NCBI RefSeq assembly: GCF_022965805.1
Contig: NC_133115.1
Coordinates: 29,379,321 to 29,443,320 of the forward strand
Reading direction: 5' to 3'
DNA: 64,000 nucleotides
DNA from: Primulina eburnea
Taxonomy: Eukaryota; Streptophyta; Magnoliopsida; Lamiales; Gesneriaceae
Shown here piece by piece: positions 61,959 through 64,000 of this stretch. A program made the translations under genes and the position numbers. Numbering within the stretch: the stretch's first letter is position 1; every line of letters starts with the position of its first letter. The notes beneath the pieces were generated by a model. The model was given only the letters and a program-made list of their open reading frames with translations, was not told the origin of the DNA and did no database searches.

Positions 61959-64000
61959 ATGATGCCGCAACAGGGAATAAAAAACTCAGTAGATATAAAC
62001 ATGACTAAGAAACGTCATAAACGAAAATTTGCTTGTCTAGATGATCGTAAGCTAGAAAAAAATATGCATCGACGCAAACAAAATAAGTCACATGGTTTAC
62101 ATGGGCTGGACATAGAAAATTCCAAGGTTGACCTATTATTGCGTATAGAAAGTACTCCAGATGTGTTACCTAATGTCCCGGATTGTAAATATTGTGCTGC
62201 TCGGCGCATATATGGCGAACCACCAACATTTTGTTGTTCATCGGGAGAAATAAATCTTTTATGTTCAGTAATGCCTTCTGATTTGATTCAACTCTATATT
62301 GGTAATGATGACGATGCAAAAGAGTTTAACACATGCATTCGTAGTTACAATAACATGTTTGCTTTCACATCAATGGGAGTACATTGCGACGAAAGTTTAG
62401 CTAGAAGAAATGCTGGGATTTATACATTTCGTGTACAAGGCCAGCTTTATCATTTTATAGAACAATTAATACCACCAGACAACAAAAAACCGGAAAAATC
62501 TACAGCTGTATTTCTTTGATACTGAACACGAAACGTCTAATCGGATGTCTATTAATTCAAAATTTAAGGAAAGCCTCACAGGAAAATTAATTCAAATTTT
62601 AACAAAGAATCCATACGGTAAATTTTTCCGCAGTTTGAATTGTATTGAAAATTTGAACGAATATAAGATTGCTTTGTTAGCTGACCCTGCTACTGATCAA
62701 CGAGTTTTTAATCGTCCCACTGTGCCTCAAGTTGCTGGAATATGGCTAGAATCTAACGAGGACAATCAATACATAGGTCAACATATACAAGTGTATCCAA
62801 AAAACAATTACCCTCAAATAATTAAACAGTACTTTGGTTGTTATGATCCTTTGCAATACCCTCTCATATTCCCAAACGGAGAATCTGGTTGGCATCGAGA
62901 CATTAAAAGATTAGACCAAGCACAAATGAAAATGCACCATAGGCCAACTTGTAGTGGTCAAACCACCAATTGCATAGAAAACGCGATCAGCACAGAATTT
63001 TTTATAAACACTGAAGTACAAGGTACTTTTCGTATAAAATTTAAGATCCATTACACATTTTTAATGGCATTATGTCCTTAGTAATTCTTTTTTTTTTTGT
63101 AGCTTCAAAAAAAAAACAGGACCCAACGTTCAAAGGTGTCATGCCGTGAATATTATTGTTACAAGCTACAAATAAGAAATAATGATACGTCTTTCATACT
63201 GCATATTGGTAGGCTTTTACAACAGTATATAGTTGACATGTATATTAAAATAGAAACCTCTAGGTTAGAATTTTTTAGAACTTCAGACATGCAAAACCGC
63301 TTACGCAATGAGGCCTACAATGGGTTATTGGATAGTATTGCGCAAGGATGTGAAATAGGCTCTGACATTGGAAAACGTGTAATATTACCCTCGTCATTCA
63401 TTGGAGGCCCTAGAGATATGCGTAAAAGATATATGGATGCTATCGCTTTAGTTCAACGCTTTGGAAAACCTGATATTTTTTTAACAATAACTTCAAATCA
63501 AAATTGGCTTGAAATAAAAGCTCTTTGCCTTCCATCTGATGAAATTCAGAATAGGCCTGATTTAATATCCAGGATTTTTCATGCAAAACTTCGAGTTTTA
63601 ACAGATGAGCTATTTAAAAAGGATATCTTTGGTCATGTTATTGCGTATACAAGCGTAATAGAGTTTCAAAAAAGAGGCTTACCTCATGCCCATTTTCTGC
63701 TCATTTTAAATCAGGCTGCAAAAATGTTTCATCCTGAGGCGTTTGATAGAATTGTTTGTGCAGAGTTGCCTGATCCACACTCTAATCCATATTTGTTCTC
63801 ATTAGTAGTAAAACATATGATCCATGGTCCTTGTGGTTTGCTTAATCCAGCATGTCCTTGTATGAAAAAAGGCTGTTGCAAATATAGTTACCCTAAAGAA
63901 TTCTCAGAAAACACTAGATATGGAACGAATTCATACCCGATATATCGTCGTCGAAATGACAAAAATGTTATTACTATAAGGGGTGCGTCACTTGATAGCC
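61959..64000 (+). pseudogene. Helitron replicase/helicase, N-terminal part, runs off the right edge
   Basis: Rolling-circle replication initiator of a plant Helitron. Segments: 61959-62519 with a zinc-like motif (DCKYCAARRIYGEPPTFCC) and FAFTSMGVHCDE; 62527-63022 with ADPATDQRVFNRPTVPQVAG and YPLIFPNGESGWH; then an open frame from about 63127 to the window end with SCREYYCYKLQIRNND, GRLLQQYIVDMYIK, LPSSFIGGPRDMRKRYMDA, and the HUH signature RGLPHAHFLL (His-Ala-His at 63685-63693). The parts lie in different frames: a shift near 62490, and a break around 63022-63126 that spans a candidate GT-AG intron (63023-63102) and an A10 run. The expected catalytic tyrosines and helicase lie beyond 64000. 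The copy looks broken, unless the homopolymer shifts are assembly errors. Confidence 0.85.

Noticed and set aside
1..64000. CRISPR arrays, bacterial-type operons, rRNA or genuine tRNA genes
   Set aside because: None seen. The short repeats present are microsatellites, minisatellites or parts of transposons.

Overview
The window is nuclear DNA from a flowering plant, most likely a eudicot. It is AT-rich, its genes are interrupted by GT-AG introns, the four host proteins match plant families almost end to end, and the spaces between genes are filled with plant-type Ty3/gypsy, TRIM, hAT-like and Helitron sequence. The order within eudicots cannot be fixed from sequence alone.

Layout, host genes: (1) 0.84-3.5 kb (+), the last eleven exons of a DUF707-family gene whose 5' exons are not visible. 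(2) 17.1-23.0 kb (+), a complete seven-exon vacuolar CLC-type anion channel/exchanger (783 aa, CLC-c type), preceded by a TATA box and three short upstream ORFs. (3) 24.4-38.0 kb (+), a complete sixteen-exon spindle-checkpoint gene MAD1 (726 aa). (4) 39.0-45.7 kb (-), a complete eight-exon gene for a Tudor-domain splicing factor of the SPF30/SMNDC1 family (304 aa). MAD1 and SPF30 are tail to tail. All exon borders below were read by eye from frame, splice signals and family similarity. The CDS lengths of the three complete genes close exactly in frame.

Layout, mobile DNA: 5.9-7.8 kb is a degenerate tandem array of a TRIM (miniature LTR element). An intact, younger-looking member of what appears to be the same family lies in opposite orientation at 50.56-50.91 kb. 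A deleted Tat/Retand-type gypsy element occupies 8.02-14.00 kb, with a perfect 5-bp target duplication and a decayed antisense ORF. hAT-like non-autonomous elements sit in MAD1 intron 3 and SPF30 intron 1. From 46 kb to the right edge the window is essentially all transposon: stacked LTRs, a truncated chromodomain gypsy pol (52.6-55.4 kb, -), a 3-kb solo LTR with perfect target duplication (56.8-59.8 kb), and a Helitron replicase running off the right edge (62.0-64.0 kb, +).

The host genes are functionally unrelated (anion transport, mitotic checkpoint, splicing, unknown), so no operon-like cooperation is implied. The most interesting material is the architecture of the mobile elements, above all the TRIM family in two contrasting states, and a palindromic motif series inside an LTR that includes one compensatory change.
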